DNA of 64,000 nt, from the NCBI GenBank assembly GCA_913061005.1, contig CAJXSH010000001.1:124001-188000 (forward strand), given 5' to 3'. The notes below the pieces were generated by a model that made no database searches, was not told where the DNA came from, and saw only the letters and a program-made list of their open reading frames with translations. The translations under genes and the position numbers were made by a program. The stretch comes from an uncultured Ectothiorhodospiraceae bacterium (GTDB lineage: Bacteria > Pseudomonadota > Gammaproteobacteria > Nitrococcales > Nitrococcaceae). Positions 51,572 through 60,890 of the stretch are shown here, in pieces (within the stretch, counting starts at the first letter, position 1; the number at the start of each line of letters is the position of its first letter).

Positions 51572-53650
51572 CTAACCATCCTCGGCATAGCGGGCGAGCA
51601 GTTGTTGCTGCGCAGAGACCGCTGGATCCTCCGCCGCCGGGCCGGCGCGCTGATATTCACCATCGGCATCGAGAAGCCAGGCCTGGGCATTGTCAGCGAG
51701 ATAGATCTCGAGATCGGACAACACCCGCTGGCGCAATTCGCCATCGACCAGTGGAAAGCAGGTCTCCACCCGACGGAAGAAGTTGCGCTCCATCCAGTCG
51801 GCCGAGCTGCAATAGAGCTCGGGCTCGGTGTGGTTGGCGAAGTAGAACACCCGGGTGTGTTCGAGAAAGCGGCCGATGATCGAGCGCACACGAATGTTGT
51901 CGCTCACACCCGGGATCCCCGGCCGCAGGCAGCACATGCCGCGGACAATCAGATCGATCTCGACGCCCGCCTGGGACGCGGCGTAGAGCGCCCGGATGAC
52001 CTTGGGTTCGACCAGCGAGTTGACCTTGATGATGATCCGGGCATCCCGGCCGGCTTCGGCATGGGCCTGTTCGCGCCCGATTTTCTCGATCATGGCCGGG
52101 TGCAGGGTGAAGGGCGACTCCAGCAGGTGGGTAAGATCCGAGACCTTGCCCAGGCTGGTGAGCTGCAAAAACACCCGATGGACGTCTTCGCCGATATCCG
52201 GATCGGCGGTGAGCAGCCCGTAGTCGGTATAGAGCCGGGCGGTCCGCGAGTGATAGTTGCCCGTGCCCAGATGGACGTAATGCCGCAGCCGTCGGCCCTC
52301 GCGGCGGACGACCAGGATCATCTTGGCGTGGGTTTTGTGCCCGACTACGCCGTAGACCACATGGGCGCCGGCTTCCTGCAGCCGGTTGGCCAGTCCGATA
52401 TTGGCCGCCTCGTCAAAGCGGGCCCGCAGCTCGACCACCACCGTGACCTCCTTGCCCGCCCGCGCCGCGTTGACCAGGTGTTCCACCACCGCCGAATCCG
52501 GACCGGTTCGGTAGAGGGTCTGTTTGATGGCCAGCACATCCGGGTCCTGTGCCGCCTGACGGAGCAGCTCGACCACCGGGGCGAAGGATTCGAACGGGTG
52601 ATGGAGCAGGACATCATGCTGGCGCATGACCTTGAGCAGATCACCCCCGTGGCGGAGCTCGGCCGGCAGGCCCGGCGTGAACCCCGGGTATTTGAGCTCC
52701 GGGCGGTCGACGATGTCGCAGACCGCCAGCAGGCGGTTGAGGTTGACCGGGCCGTTGACCTGGTAGAGGTCGTCGGGCTCGAGCCGGAATTCCTCGAGCA
52801 GAAAATTGGCCATGTGATCCGGGCAGTTGGCGGCGACCTCGAGGCGGACCGCATCGCCGTAGCGGCGTGATGCCAACTCGCCTTCCATCGCCCGCAACAG
52901 ATCATCCACCTCTTCTTCGTCCACATACAGATCGCTGTTGCGGGTCACCCGGAACTGATAGCAGCCGGTGGCGTTCATGCCCGGGAAGAGATCCGTGACA
53001 TGGGCGTGAATGATCGATGAGAGGAAAACGAAGTCGTAGGCGCCATTGCCCTGGAGCTCCGGCGGCAGCTGGATGATGCGGGGCAGGGCACGTGGGGCCT
53101 GCACCACCGCCATGCCGCTGTTGCGGCCAAAGGCGTCCCGCCCCTCGAGCGAGACGATAAAGTTGAGGCTTTTGTTGAGTACCTGCGGAAACGGATGGGC
53201 CGGATCCAGGCCGAGCGGGCTGAGGATTGGCAGTAGCTCGGTTTCGAAATACCCCCGAATCCATTTCTGTTGCGCCGGCGTCCACTCATTGCGGCGCAAA
53301 AAGCGGATGCCCGCCTCGGCAAGCGCCGGTGTGACCTCGTCATTGAGCAGCCGGTACTGTTCTTCGACCAGGTCGTGGGCACGCTCACTGATCTCGCGCA
53401 GGACCTGTTGTGGGGTGCGATTGTCCGCGCCGCCTGCGCCCACGCCCATCTCTCGCGCCTGGCGCAGTCCAGCGACCCGGATCTCGAAGAACTCGTCCAT
53501 GTTCGAGCTGGCAATGCAAAGAAACTTGAGCCGCTCGAGCAACGGATTGGCCGTATCGGCGGCCTGTGCGAGCACCCGACGATTGAATGCCAGCAGGCTG
53601 AGCTGGCGGTTGAGATAGAGATCGGGATGGCTGAGATCCGTGTTCGTCAT
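51572..53650 (-). CDS. ppk1: Polyphosphate kinase 1
   Basis: A 692-residue PPK1 that makes polyphosphate from ATP. The N-terminal domain starts NRQLSLLAFNRRVL. The phosphorylated histidine lies in KTHAKMILVVRR, and a second histidine motif in VHLGTGNYH. The C-terminal PLD-like fold continues to the end. Length is normal. It follows sthA by 79 bases in the same direction, with AGGG before the ATG, and is convergent with ppx. Confidence 0.95.
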   Translation of the reverse strand: MTNTDLSHPDLYLNRQLSLLAFNRRVLAQAADTANPLLERLKFLCIASSNMDEFFEIRVAGLRQAREMGVGAGGADNRTPQQVLREISERAHDLVEEQYRLLNDEVTPALAEAGIRFLRRNEWTPAQQKWIRGYFETELLPILSPLGLDPAHPFPQVLNKSLNFIVSLEGRDAFGRNSGMAVVQAPRALPRIIQLPPELQGNGAYDFVFLSSIIHAHVTDLFPGMNATGCYQFRVTRNSDLYVDEEEVDDLLRAMEGELASRRYGDAVRLEVAANCPDHMANFLLEEFRLEPDDLYQVNGPVNLNRLLAVCDIVDRPELKYPGFTPGLPAELRHGGDLLKVMRQHDVLLHHPFESFAPVVELLRQAAQDPDVLAIKQTLYRTGPDSAVVEHLVNAARAGKEVTVVVELRARFDEAANIGLANRLQEAGAHVVYGVVGHKTHAKMILVVRREGRRLRHYVHLGTGNYHSRTARLYTDYGLLTADPDIGEDVHRVFLQLTSLGKVSDLTHLLESPFTLHPAMIEKIGREQAHAEAGRDARIIIKVNSLVEPKVIRALYAASQAGVEIDLIVRGMCCLRPGIPGVSDNIRVRSIIGRFLEHTRVFYFANHTEPELYCSSADWMERNFFRRVETCFPLVDGELRQRVLSDLEIYLADNAQAWLLDADGEYQRAGPAAEDPAVSAQQQLLARYAEDG

Positions 53651-53729
53651 CGACCCTGCCCTGTTTGCCCGGTGGGAGTTTGCGACAGTCGTGTTACCGC
53701 TCGATGACCGGCCACCCCGACAGTGGCGC

Positions 53730-55127
53730 TCATCGAACCCGGTTGTAACCGTTCAGTGCCGCGACCCGGTAACCCTCGGCCATGGTCGGGTAGTTGAAGG
53801 TGGTGTTCATGAAATAGCGCAGGGTGTTGTTGGGTGCGGGTTGCGCCATGATCGCCTGGCCGATGTGGACGATCTCTGCCGCCTGGTCGCCAAAACAGTG
53901 GATGCCGAGGAGCTCGAGTGTCTCGGCATGGAAAAGCAGCTTGAGCATGCCGGTGGTCTGTCCCGAAATCTGCGCCCGGGCGAGATCCTTGAAAAAGGCA
54001 TGACCGACCTCGTACGGGACGCGGGCGTCGGTGAGCTCTTGTTCGTTGCGTCCCACCGAGCTGATCTCGGGGATGGTGTAGATGCCGGTGGGCACGTCAT
54101 GGGCGAGGCGATAGTCGCAATCGCCCTCGACCATGTGGGTTGCGGCAAACCGACCCTGGTCATAGGCCGCGCTGGCCAGGCTGGGGTAGCCAATCACATC
54201 GCCTACCGCATAGATGTGGGGCTGATTGGTGCGGAAGTGCTCATCGACTTCGATTTGCCCCCGTCCGTTGGGTTGGATGCCCAGCGCCTCCAGGCCCATG
54301 TCATCGGTGTTGCCGGTGCGCCCGTTGGCCCACAGCAGCAGATCCCCACGGATGCGTTTGCCCGACTGCAGCGCCAGCGTCACCCCGTCGTCGTCGGCTT
54401 CGATGTGGTCGTACTCCTCGCGATGGCGAATCAGTACACCGTGTTCGCGCAGGTGATAGGACAGCGCGTCGGAGATCTCATCATCGAGGAAGGCCAGCAT
54501 GCGTTCGCGGGTATTGATCAGGTCGACCTTGACCCCCAGCCCCCGAAAGATCGAGGCATATTCGCTGCCAATGACACCGGCGCCATAGATGACAATATTC
54601 CGCGGGGTGTGGCTGAGGCTTAAGATCTGGTCGCTGTCGCAGATGCGCGGGTGGCTGAAGTCGACGTCGGATGGCTGATAGGGGCGCGAGCCGGTGGCAA
54701 TCAAAAATCGATCGGCGCTGTAGTGATTGACCGTGCCGTCCGGGTCGGTCACCGCGATCTCGTGGGGCCCGACAAATCGCGCCGGTCCTCTGAAGATGGG
54801 GACGTCGTTGCGCAGGTAAAACCGACTGCGCAGCCCGACCTGGTCGTCGATCACCTGACGGGCATGGCCCAGCATGGTGGGAAAGGACAGATGACGGGGC
54901 TCGCCGGCTTTGCGAAAGAGCGGCGAGTCGTTGTACTCCATCAGTCGCCGGATGTTGTGACGGAGCGCTTTGGAGGGGATGGTGCCCCAGTGAGTGCAGC
55001 CGCCGCCCACCTCCCGGTAGCGCTCGACCATGGCCACCGACCGGCCGCTTTTGGCCAGTTTCATCGCGGCGCCTTCGCCGCCCGGCCCGCTGCCCAGTAC
55101 GATTGCGTCGAAATGCATCTCTGCCAT
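53730..55127 (-). CDS. sthA: Soluble pyridine nucleotide transhydrogenase
   Basis: A 465-residue FAD flavoprotein that interconverts NADPH and NADH. FAD motif [10 protein letters not shown] (about 11-20); [16 protein letters not shown] has a single cysteine in place of the CxxxxC disulfide of lipoamide dehydrogenases, which is the mark of SthA. The NAD motif is [12 protein letters not shown]. The start at 55127 is chosen (family-like N-terminus); the open frame extends 19 codons further. Gene order sthA-ppk1. Confidence 0.93.
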   Translation of the reverse strand: MAEMHFDAIVLGSGPGGEGAAMKLAKSGRSVAMVERYREVGGGCTHWGTIPSKALRHNIRRLMEYNDSPLFRKAGEPRHLSFPTMLGHARQVIDDQVGLRSRFYLRNDVPIFRGPARFVGPHEIAVTDPDGTVNHYSADRFLIATGSRPYQPSDVDFSHPRICDSDQILSLSHTPRNIVIYGAGVIGSEYASIFRGLGVKVDLINTRERMLAFLDDEISDALSYHLREHGVLIRHREEYDHIEADDDGVTLALQSGKRIRGDLLLWANGRTGNTDDMGLEALGIQPNGRGQIEVDEHFRTNQPHIYAVGDVIGYPSLASAAYDQGRFAATHMVEGDCDYRLAHDVPTGIYTIPEISSVGRNEQELTDARVPYEVGHAFFKDLARAQISGQTTGMLKLLFHAETLELLGIHCFGDQAAEIVHIGQAIMAQPAPNNTLRYFMNTTFNYPTMAEGYRVAALNGYNRVR

Positions 55128-55284
55128 TGCCGCTGCCCTGCGATGCAAACCCGCGATTTTAGCAGCTCGTCGACCATGCTTCATGGGGTGAGCGGGGCTT
55201 GCGCGGGTTTAAAGGGTCGCGACGCTGGTTTATTTTAGCGAGCCATTCGTCCACGACAGAAAAACCACCAACGAGGAAGAGGCC

Positions 55285-57459
55285 ATGAGCGAGCGCGTCG
55301 AAGCCGCCGGGTTGCAGATTGCCAAACCCCTTTATGAACTGATCAACCGCGAAGCCATTCCGGGCACCGGCGTTGACGCCGATGCTTTCTGGCAGGGGCT
55401 GGCGGCCATTGTCGGCGATCTCGGGCCCCGCAATGCGGCGCTGCTCGAGCGACGCGAGGCGCTGCAGGCCCGGATCGATCAGTGGCACCGCGACAACCCC
55501 GGCCGCCATGCCGATCCGGCCTACCGGGCGTTTCTCGAAGAGATTGGCTACCTCGAGGCCGACCCGGGCGAGGTGGCGGTGACCACGGCCAATGTCGACC
55601 GCGAGGTGGCCGAGGTCGCCGGCCCGCAGCTGGTGGTGCCGGTCAATAACGCCCGCTACGCCCTCAACGCTGCCAACGCCCGGTGGGGCAGTCTCTACGA
55701 CGCGCTCTACGGCACGGATGTCATCCCCGAGGACGACGGTGCCGAGAAAACCCGCGGCTTCAACCCCGAACGGGGCCGCCGTGTGGTCGCCTGGGCCGCC
55801 GCCTTTCTGGATGCGAATTTCCCCCTGGCTGCCGGCAGCCATGCTGATGTGACCGCCTATCGGGTGGTCGCCGGTCAGGCCGGCCATGCCCTGTCGGTGA
55901 CCCTCGAGGGTGGGGGCGAGACCGGGCTCAAGGACCCGGGCCAGTTCGCGGGGTTTGCCGGCGGCGAGCAACCATCGGCGGTATTGCTTCGCAACAATGG
56001 CCTGCATGCCGAGATCAGCATCGATGCCGAGGATCCCATCGGCCAGAACCATCCGGCCGGCGTGCGCGACGTCATACTCGAGTCGGCGGTCACGGCCATC
56101 CAGGACTGCGAGGATTCGGTGGCCGCCGTCGATGGCGAGGACAAGGCGCTGGTCTATCGCAACTGGCTGGGCCTGATGCGGGGCGATCTGCAAGAGACTT
56201 TCTACAAGCAGGGGCACCCCGTGACCCGCCAGCTCAACCCGGATCGACGCTATACCGGCGCCGATGGCGAGCCACTCACGCTGCCGGGGCGCAGCCTGAT
56301 GCTGGTGCGCAACGTTGGGCATCTGATGACCACACCGGCGGTGCTGGATGCCGAAGGCCAGGAGCTGCCCGAGGGCATGCTCGATGCCATGTGCACCTCG
56401 CTGATTGCCATGCACGATCTCAAGCGCGAGGGCGGTAACAGTCGCACCGGCAGTGTCTACATCGTCAAGCCCAAGATGCACGGGCCCGACGAGGTCGCGT
56501 TGACCGTCGAGCTTTTCAGCCGGGTCGAACAGGTGCTTGGTCTGCCCGCCAACACCCTCAAGGTGGGTGTGATGGACGAGGAGCGTCGCACCACGCTCAA
56601 CCTCAAGGCCTGCATCAACGCCGCCCGCGAACGGCTGATCTTCATCAACACGGGCTTTCTTGACCGCACCGGCGATGAGATCCACACCAGCATGGAAGCC
56701 GGCCCCATGATCCGCAAAGGCGAGATGAAGCAGTCGCGGTGGCTGAACGCCTACGAGGACTGGAACGTCGACACCGGTCTGGACTGCGGCTTGCCGGGGC
56801 ATGCGCAGATCGGCAAGGGGATGTGGGCCATGCCCGATCGCATGGCCGATATGCTGGAAGCCAAGATCGGCCACCCCCGCGCCGGCGCGAACTGCGCCTG
56901 GGTGCCATCGCCTACGGCGGCGACGCTCCATGTCACCCATTACCATCAGGTCGACGTGCGAGAGCAGCAAAAGGCCCTCGCCGGCGGCCACCGCAGCAGC
57001 ATGGATGATCTGTTGACCATTCCGGTGGCGGATAACCCGGATTGGAGTGATGAAGCCATTCGCGCCGAACTGGAAAACAACTGCCAGGGCATCCTGGGTT
57101 ATGTGGTGCGGTGGATTGACCACGGCGTGGGCTGCTCGAAGGTGCCGGACATCAGCGATGTCGGCTTGATGGAAGACCGGGCCACCCTGCGCATCTCCAG
57201 TCAGCACATCGCGAATTGGCTCCACCACGGGATCGTCTCGGCGGATCAGGTCATGGAGACGATGAAGCGCATGGCCGCGGTGGTGGACCGGCAGAATGCC
57301 GATGATCCGACCTACCAGCCGATGGCGCCGGCGTTTGACGGGATCGCCTTCCAGGCTGCCTGTGATCTGGTTTTCAAGGGGCGCGAGCAGCCCAGTGGCT
57401 ACACCGAGCCGCTGCTCCACGCCCACCGGCTCGCACTCAAGGCCCGGTCAGCAGAATGA
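55285..57459 (+). CDS. glcB: Malate synthase G
   Basis: A 724-residue monomeric malate synthase that condenses glyoxylate with acetyl-CoA. The long G-type form is clear from length and from [19 protein letters not shown] [29 protein letters not shown] (catalytic region) and [16 protein letters not shown]. The C-terminal [14 protein letters not shown] segment fits as well. GAGGAAGAGG precedes the ATG. Isocitrate lyase is not in the window, so glyoxylate could also come from glycolate or purine breakdown. The 157-base gap upstream shows no convincing promoter. Confidence 0.95.
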   Translation: MSERVEAAGLQIAKPLYELINREAIPGTGVDADAFWQGLAAIVGDLGPRNAALLERREALQARIDQWHRDNPGRHADPAYRAFLEEIGYLEADPGEVAVTTANVDREVAEVAGPQLVVPVNNARYALNAANARWGSLYDALYGTDVIPEDDGAEKTRGFNPERGRRVVAWAAAFLDANFPLAAGSHADVTAYRVVAGQAGHALSVTLEGGGETGLKDPGQFAGFAGGEQPSAVLLRNNGLHAEISIDAEDPIGQNHPAGVRDVILESAVTAIQDCEDSVAAVDGEDKALVYRNWLGLMRGDLQETFYKQGHPVTRQLNPDRRYTGADGEPLTLPGRSLMLVRNVGHLMTTPAVLDAEGQELPEGMLDAMCTSLIAMHDLKREGGNSRTGSVYIVKPKMHGPDEVALTVELFSRVEQVLGLPANTLKVGVMDEERRTTLNLKACINAARERLIFINTGFLDRTGDEIHTSMEAGPMIRKGEMKQSRWLNAYEDWNVDTGLDCGLPGHAQIGKGMWAMPDRMADMLEAKIGHPRAGANCAWVPSPTAATLHVTHYHQVDVREQQKALAGGHRSSMDDLLTIPVADNPDWSDEAIRAELENNCQGILGYVVRWIDHGVGCSKVPDISDVGLMEDRATLRISSQHIANWLHHGIVSADQVMETMKRMAAVVDRQNADDPTYQPMAPAFDGIAFQAACDLVFKGREQPSGYTEPLLHAHRLALKARSAE

Positions 57460-57461
57460 GC

Positions 57462-57481
57462 CAAATGGCACAGACCATTTG
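57462..57481. promoter_or_regulatory. Inverted repeat upstream of the TRAP operon (operator candidate 1)
   Basis: CAAATGG-N6-CCATTTG is a perfect 7-bp inverted repeat directly after glcB. Its inner part TGG-N6-CCA resembles GntR/FadR-type operators. Confidence 0.4.
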
Positions 57482-57510
57482 CGAGCGGGGCACAGATATG
57501 GTCTAGTCTT

Positions 57511-57521
57511 TGGCCAGACCA
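57511..57521. promoter_or_regulatory. GntR-like operator candidate 2 upstream of dctP
   Basis: TGGCCAGACCA is one mismatch from the FadR-subfamily pattern TGGT-N3-ACCA. A TGGTCT...AGACCA pair (from 57499) overlaps it. No regulator gene is adjacent. Confidence 0.35.
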
Positions 57522-57604
57522 ATTTGCCCCGACAAGCCGTCGGGCATCGGGTCTAGCGAGAGCGCCCTGCGGGGCGGTTTTCCTGAAACTGGAGGAGAGA
57601 AGCA

Positions 57605-58777
57605 ATGACCGATTCCAAAGTGGAGAGCGTCAAGAAAGACTCGGCGCAGCCCGATGGCTCCCGCCGCAAATTCCTCAAAGGCAGCCTTGCCGCCGCTGGA
57701 GGAGTCGCCGCCGGCACCACGATCGTCGGGGCACCGTATGTCAACGCCCAGTCGCCGATCGTGCTCAAGATGCAGACCGCCTGGGGTGGCGGCAACATCT
57801 GGAACGATTTCGCCCGCGAGTATGTGGATCGGGTCCACAGCATGTCCGGTGGCCGGATCCAGATCGACCTGCTGCCTGCCGGGGCCGTGGTCAAGGCCTT
57901 CCAGGTGATGGACGCCGTGAGTGACGGCGTGCTGGATATCGGTCACGACGTGCCCGTCTACTGGTACGGCAAGAACAAGGCCGCCTCGCTCTTTGGCACC
58001 GGCCCGGTCTGGGGTGGTGACGCCAACAACATGCTGGCCTGGTGGTATGCCGGTGGCGGCCGCGAGCTCTATCGCGAGCTGACCCAGGACATCATGGGGC
58101 TCAACGTGGTTGGCATGTTCGGCTTCCCGATGCCCTCGCAGCCGTTCGGCTGGTTCAAGGACGCCGACGTCACCACGGTTCAGGACATCCAGGGCCTGAA
58201 GTACCGCACCGTGGGCCTGGCCGCCGATCTGCTCCAGGAGATGGGTATGGCCGTCGCCCAGCTGCCCGGTGGCGAAATCGTCCCGGCCATGGAGCGCGGC
58301 GTCATCGACGCGTTCGAGTTCAACAACCCGTCCTCGGACAGCGACTTCGGCGCCCAGGACGTCGCCAAGAACTACTACCTCGGCTCGTATCATCAGGCCA
58401 GTGAGTCGTTCGAGTGGCTGTTCAACCGGGATATGCTCGAGAGCCTGGACGACGATCTGCAGGCCATCCTCATGCATGCCGTCGAGGCGACATCGACGTC
58501 CAACACGGCCAGCGCGCTGGACCGCTACTCGGCGGATCTCGAGGCGCTTCAGACCGAATCCGGCGTCACCGTGCACCGGACCTCGGACGAAATCCTGGCC
58601 GCGCAGCTCGAGGCCTGGAGCACCCTCATCCCGACGCTGGAAGAGGACAGCTTCATGCGCCGTGTCATGGAAAGCCAGAAGGAGTGGGTGGAGCGCACCG
58701 TGTTCTACGAGCTCATGAACCAGCCGGATCTGCAGCTCGCTTACGAGCACTTCTTCCCCGGCCGGCTCAACATGTAA
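57605..58777 (+). CDS. TRAP transporter substrate-binding protein (DctP family)
   Basis: A 390-residue periplasmic receptor. The N-terminus has a twin-arginine (Tat) signal, SRRKFLKG (19-26), and a hydrophobic stretch ending near YVNAQ (about 48), so it is probably exported folded. The mature protein has the DctP fold (MQTAWGGGNIWNDFAREYVDRV's core; GGEIVPAMERGVIDAFEFNNP). The second segment resembles TakP/alpha-keto acid binders. A GGAGGAGAG ribosome site precedes the ATG. The ligand is unknown. Confidence 0.92.
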   Translation: MTDSKVESVKKDSAQPDGSRRKFLKGSLAAAGGVAAGTTIVGAPYVNAQSPIVLKMQTAWGGGNIWNDFAREYVDRVHSMSGGRIQIDLLPAGAVVKAFQVMDAVSDGVLDIGHDVPVYWYGKNKAASLFGTGPVWGGDANNMLAWWYAGGGRELYRELTQDIMGLNVVGMFGFPMPSQPFGWFKDADVTTVQDIQGLKYRTVGLAADLLQEMGMAVAQLPGGEIVPAMERGVIDAFEFNNPSSDSDFGAQDVAKNYYLGSYHQASESFEWLFNRDMLESLDDDLQAILMHAVEATSTSNTASALDRYSADLEALQTESGVTVHRTSDEILAAQLEAWSTLIPTLEEDSFMRRVMESQKEWVERTVFYELMNQPDLQLAYEHFFPGRLNM

Positions 58778-58799
58778 CACCGGCGCTACGCCGACGACA

Positions 58800-58835
58800 C
58801 TGCCCCGGTCTACGGACCGGGGCAGATTTATTTTT
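58800..58835 (+). terminator. Attenuating hairpin between dctP and dctQ
   Basis: An 11-bp perfect stem CTGCCCCGGTC/GACCGGGGCAG (58800-58810 with 58815-58825) is capped by TACG, a UNCG-type tetraloop closed by C-G, then an ATTTATTTTT tail. It fits a partial terminator or mRNA stabiliser giving more binding protein than permease. Confidence 0.75.
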
Positions 58836-58857
58836 ATCGCACAACCAAGAGTGATCT

Positions 58858-59475
58858 ATGCTTCAGGTCATCCATTTGATTGATCGATTGACGACATGGG
58901 TCGGGAGAAGCTTTGCCTGGCTCATTCTGCTCATGGCTTTTGGCATGGGTTACGAGGTGTTGTCGCGTTATCTGTTCAACGCGCCGACGGCCTGGGCCTA
59001 CGACATGTCGTACATCCTCTACGGCACGCTTTTCATGGTGGGGGGTGCCTACACCCTGTCCCGAAACGCCCACGTCCGCGGTGACTTTCTCTATCGCCTC
59101 TGGAAGCCGCGCACCCAGGCGATCGTCGAGCTGATCCTTTATTTTATTTTCTTCTTCCCCGGCATCCTGGCGTTGATCTTTGCCGGCGGAAAATATGCCT
59201 CACGCTCGTGGCAGTACATGGAGACCAGTGTCTTCTCGCCGGCGGGGGTGCCGATTTTCCATTTCAAGACGATGCTGGTGGTGGGCGCGGTTTTGCTGTT
59301 CATCCAGGGCATCGCCCAGGTATGCCGCTGCATTGTCTGCATCCGCAGCGGTGAATGGCCCGCCGACGTCCGCGATGTCACCGAGCTCGAGGACCAGCTG
59401 TTGGAAAGCGGTGGCCAGGACTTCATCGACAACCCCGAGACCAATCCATCGACCGCAGGAGGTAATGAGCGATGA
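58858..59475 (+). CDS. TRAP transporter small permease (DctQ)
   Basis: A 205-residue membrane protein with four transmembrane helices, typical of DctQ; the segment FLYRLWKPRTQAIVELILYFIFF's first part (DFLYRLWKPR) is characteristic of the family. It forms a complex with DctM. A charged, Asp/Glu-rich C-terminal tail (TELEDQLLESGGQ) is present. It starts after the attenuator hairpin and overlaps dctM by four bases. Confidence 0.92.
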   Translation: MLQVIHLIDRLTTWVGRSFAWLILLMAFGMGYEVLSRYLFNAPTAWAYDMSYILYGTLFMVGGAYTLSRNAHVRGDFLYRLWKPRTQAIVELILYFIFFFPGILALIFAGGKYASRSWQYMETSVFSPAGVPIFHFKTMLVVGAVLLFIQGIAQVCRCIVCIRSGEWPADVRDVTELEDQLLESGGQDFIDNPETNPSTAGGNER

Positions 59476-60890
59476 CCGATCCCCAAATCGGGATCCTGAT
59501 GTTAGGGGTCTTCATTCTCTGTATCTTCCTGGGGTTTCCGATCGCCTTTACCTTGATGGCGCTGGGGATCGGCTTTGGCTATTTCGCCTACTTCGATGGC
59601 GGTCGCATGTGGCGTGGCTATGAGCGGCTTGTCGAAGAGGGGGCCGAAGGCTGGCAGGTCTGGCAGGCCTACCTCGAGGGGTTTCTCAACAACCGCATCT
59701 TCGATCTGTTCGTCAACCAGACCTACTCGGTCATGGCCAACGAAGTGCTCACCGCGGTGCCCCTGTTCTTGTTCATGGGCTATATCGTCGAGCGTTCGAA
59801 TATTGTCGAGCGGCTGTTCTCCACGCTCTACATTGCCGCGCGCCGGGTCCCGGGGGCCATGGCCGTGGCGGCGCTGATCACCTGTACGCTGTTCGCGACG
59901 GCCACCGGCATCGTCGGGGCGGTGGTTACGCTCATGGGGCTGCTGGCATTGCCGGCGATGCTCAATGCCCGGTACAACAACTCCTTCGCCTCGGGGGTGA
60001 TCTGCGCCGGCGGGACACTCGGGATCCTCATCCCGCCTTCCATCATGCTGATCGTCTACGCGGCGGCCACCGGGACGTCGATCGTCCGGCTCTATGCCGG
60101 GGCCCTTTTCCCGGGGCTGCTGCTGGCGGGGCTTTATATCACCTACATCGTGGTGCGTAGCTTTCTGCAGCCGTCGGTGGCGCCCAAGCCCACCGATGAC
60201 GAGGTCGGCGATGTCTCCATGGGCAAACTGGTGATGATGATCCTCACCTCGTTTGTGCCGCTGGCGGTACTGATCATTGCCGTGCTCGGGTCGATCCTCT
60301 TCGGCCTGGCCACACCGACCGAGGCGGCCTCAGCCGGTGCACTCGGCGGACTTGGCCTGGCTGCCATCTACCGGGCGCTGACCTGGGACAAGCTCCGCGA
60401 TTCGGTGTATCTCACGCTCAAGACCACCGCCATGGTGTGCTGGCTGTTCGTGGGCTCCTGGACGTTTTCGTCGGTGTTCTCCTACCTCGGTGGCGAGCAT
60501 CTGATCACCGAGTTTGTCACCGGGCTCAACCTCAACACCATTACGTTCCTGATCCTGGCGCAGTTGATCATCTTTTTGCTCGGCTGGCCGCTGGAGTGGT
60601 CCGAGATCATCATCATCTTCGTGCCCATCTTCCTGCCGCTGCTCGAGATCTTTGGCGTGGATCCACTGTTTTTCGGCATCCTGGTGGCGCTGAACCTGCA
60701 GACGTCGTTCCTGACACCGCCAATGGCCATGTCGGCCTACTATCTCAAGGGCATCGCGCCGCCATCGGTGCAGCTGATGCAGATATTCAAAGGCTGTATG
60801 CCATTCCTGTTCTTTGTCCTGGTGGCGATGGTCGTGCTCTACGTCTTCCCGCAGATCGTCTTCTGGCTTCCGGACACGGTCTATGGCTGA
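59472..60890 (+). CDS. TRAP transporter large permease (DctM)
   Basis: A 472-residue permease with about 12-13 helices, the Na+-coupled core of the TRAP system. Typical segments are FPIAFTLMALG, VPLFLFMGYIVERS, GTLGILIPPSIMLIVYAAAT and TPTEAASAGALGG. A 35-residue loop after the first helix (RMWRGYERLVEEGAEGWQ) is longer than in many DctM and fits the subgroup with Tat-exported receptors. It overlaps the amidase gene by 8 bases. Confidence 0.93.
   Translation: MTDPQIGILMLGVFILCIFLGFPIAFTLMALGIGFGYFAYFDGGRMWRGYERLVEEGAEGWQVWQAYLEGFLNNRIFDLFVNQTYSVMANEVLTAVPLFLFMGYIVERSNIVERLFSTLYIAARRVPGAMAVAALITCTLFATATGIVGAVVTLMGLLALPAMLNARYNNSFASGVICAGGTLGILIPPSIMLIVYAAATGTSIVRLYAGALFPGLLLAGLYITYIVVRSFLQPSVAPKPTDDEVGDVSMGKLVMMILTSFVPLAVLIIAVLGSILFGLATPTEAASAGALGGLGLAAIYRALTWDKLRDSVYLTLKTTAMVCWLFVGSWTFSSVFSYLGGEHLITEFVTGLNLNTITFLILAQLIIFLLGWPLEWSEIIIIFVPIFLPLLEIFGVDPLFFGILVALNLQTSFLTPPMAMSAYYLKGIAPPSVQLMQIFKGCMPFLFFVLVAMVVLYVFPQIVFWLPDTVYG

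Noticed and set aside
55128..55284. Promoter for malate synthase G
   Set aside because: A TATTTT at 55231 is -10-like but the matching -35 position is poor (TTTAAA), so I do not call it.
55159..57426. Open frame of 755 codons antisense to malate synthase
   Set aside because: Shadow of glcB with no domain and no ribosome site.
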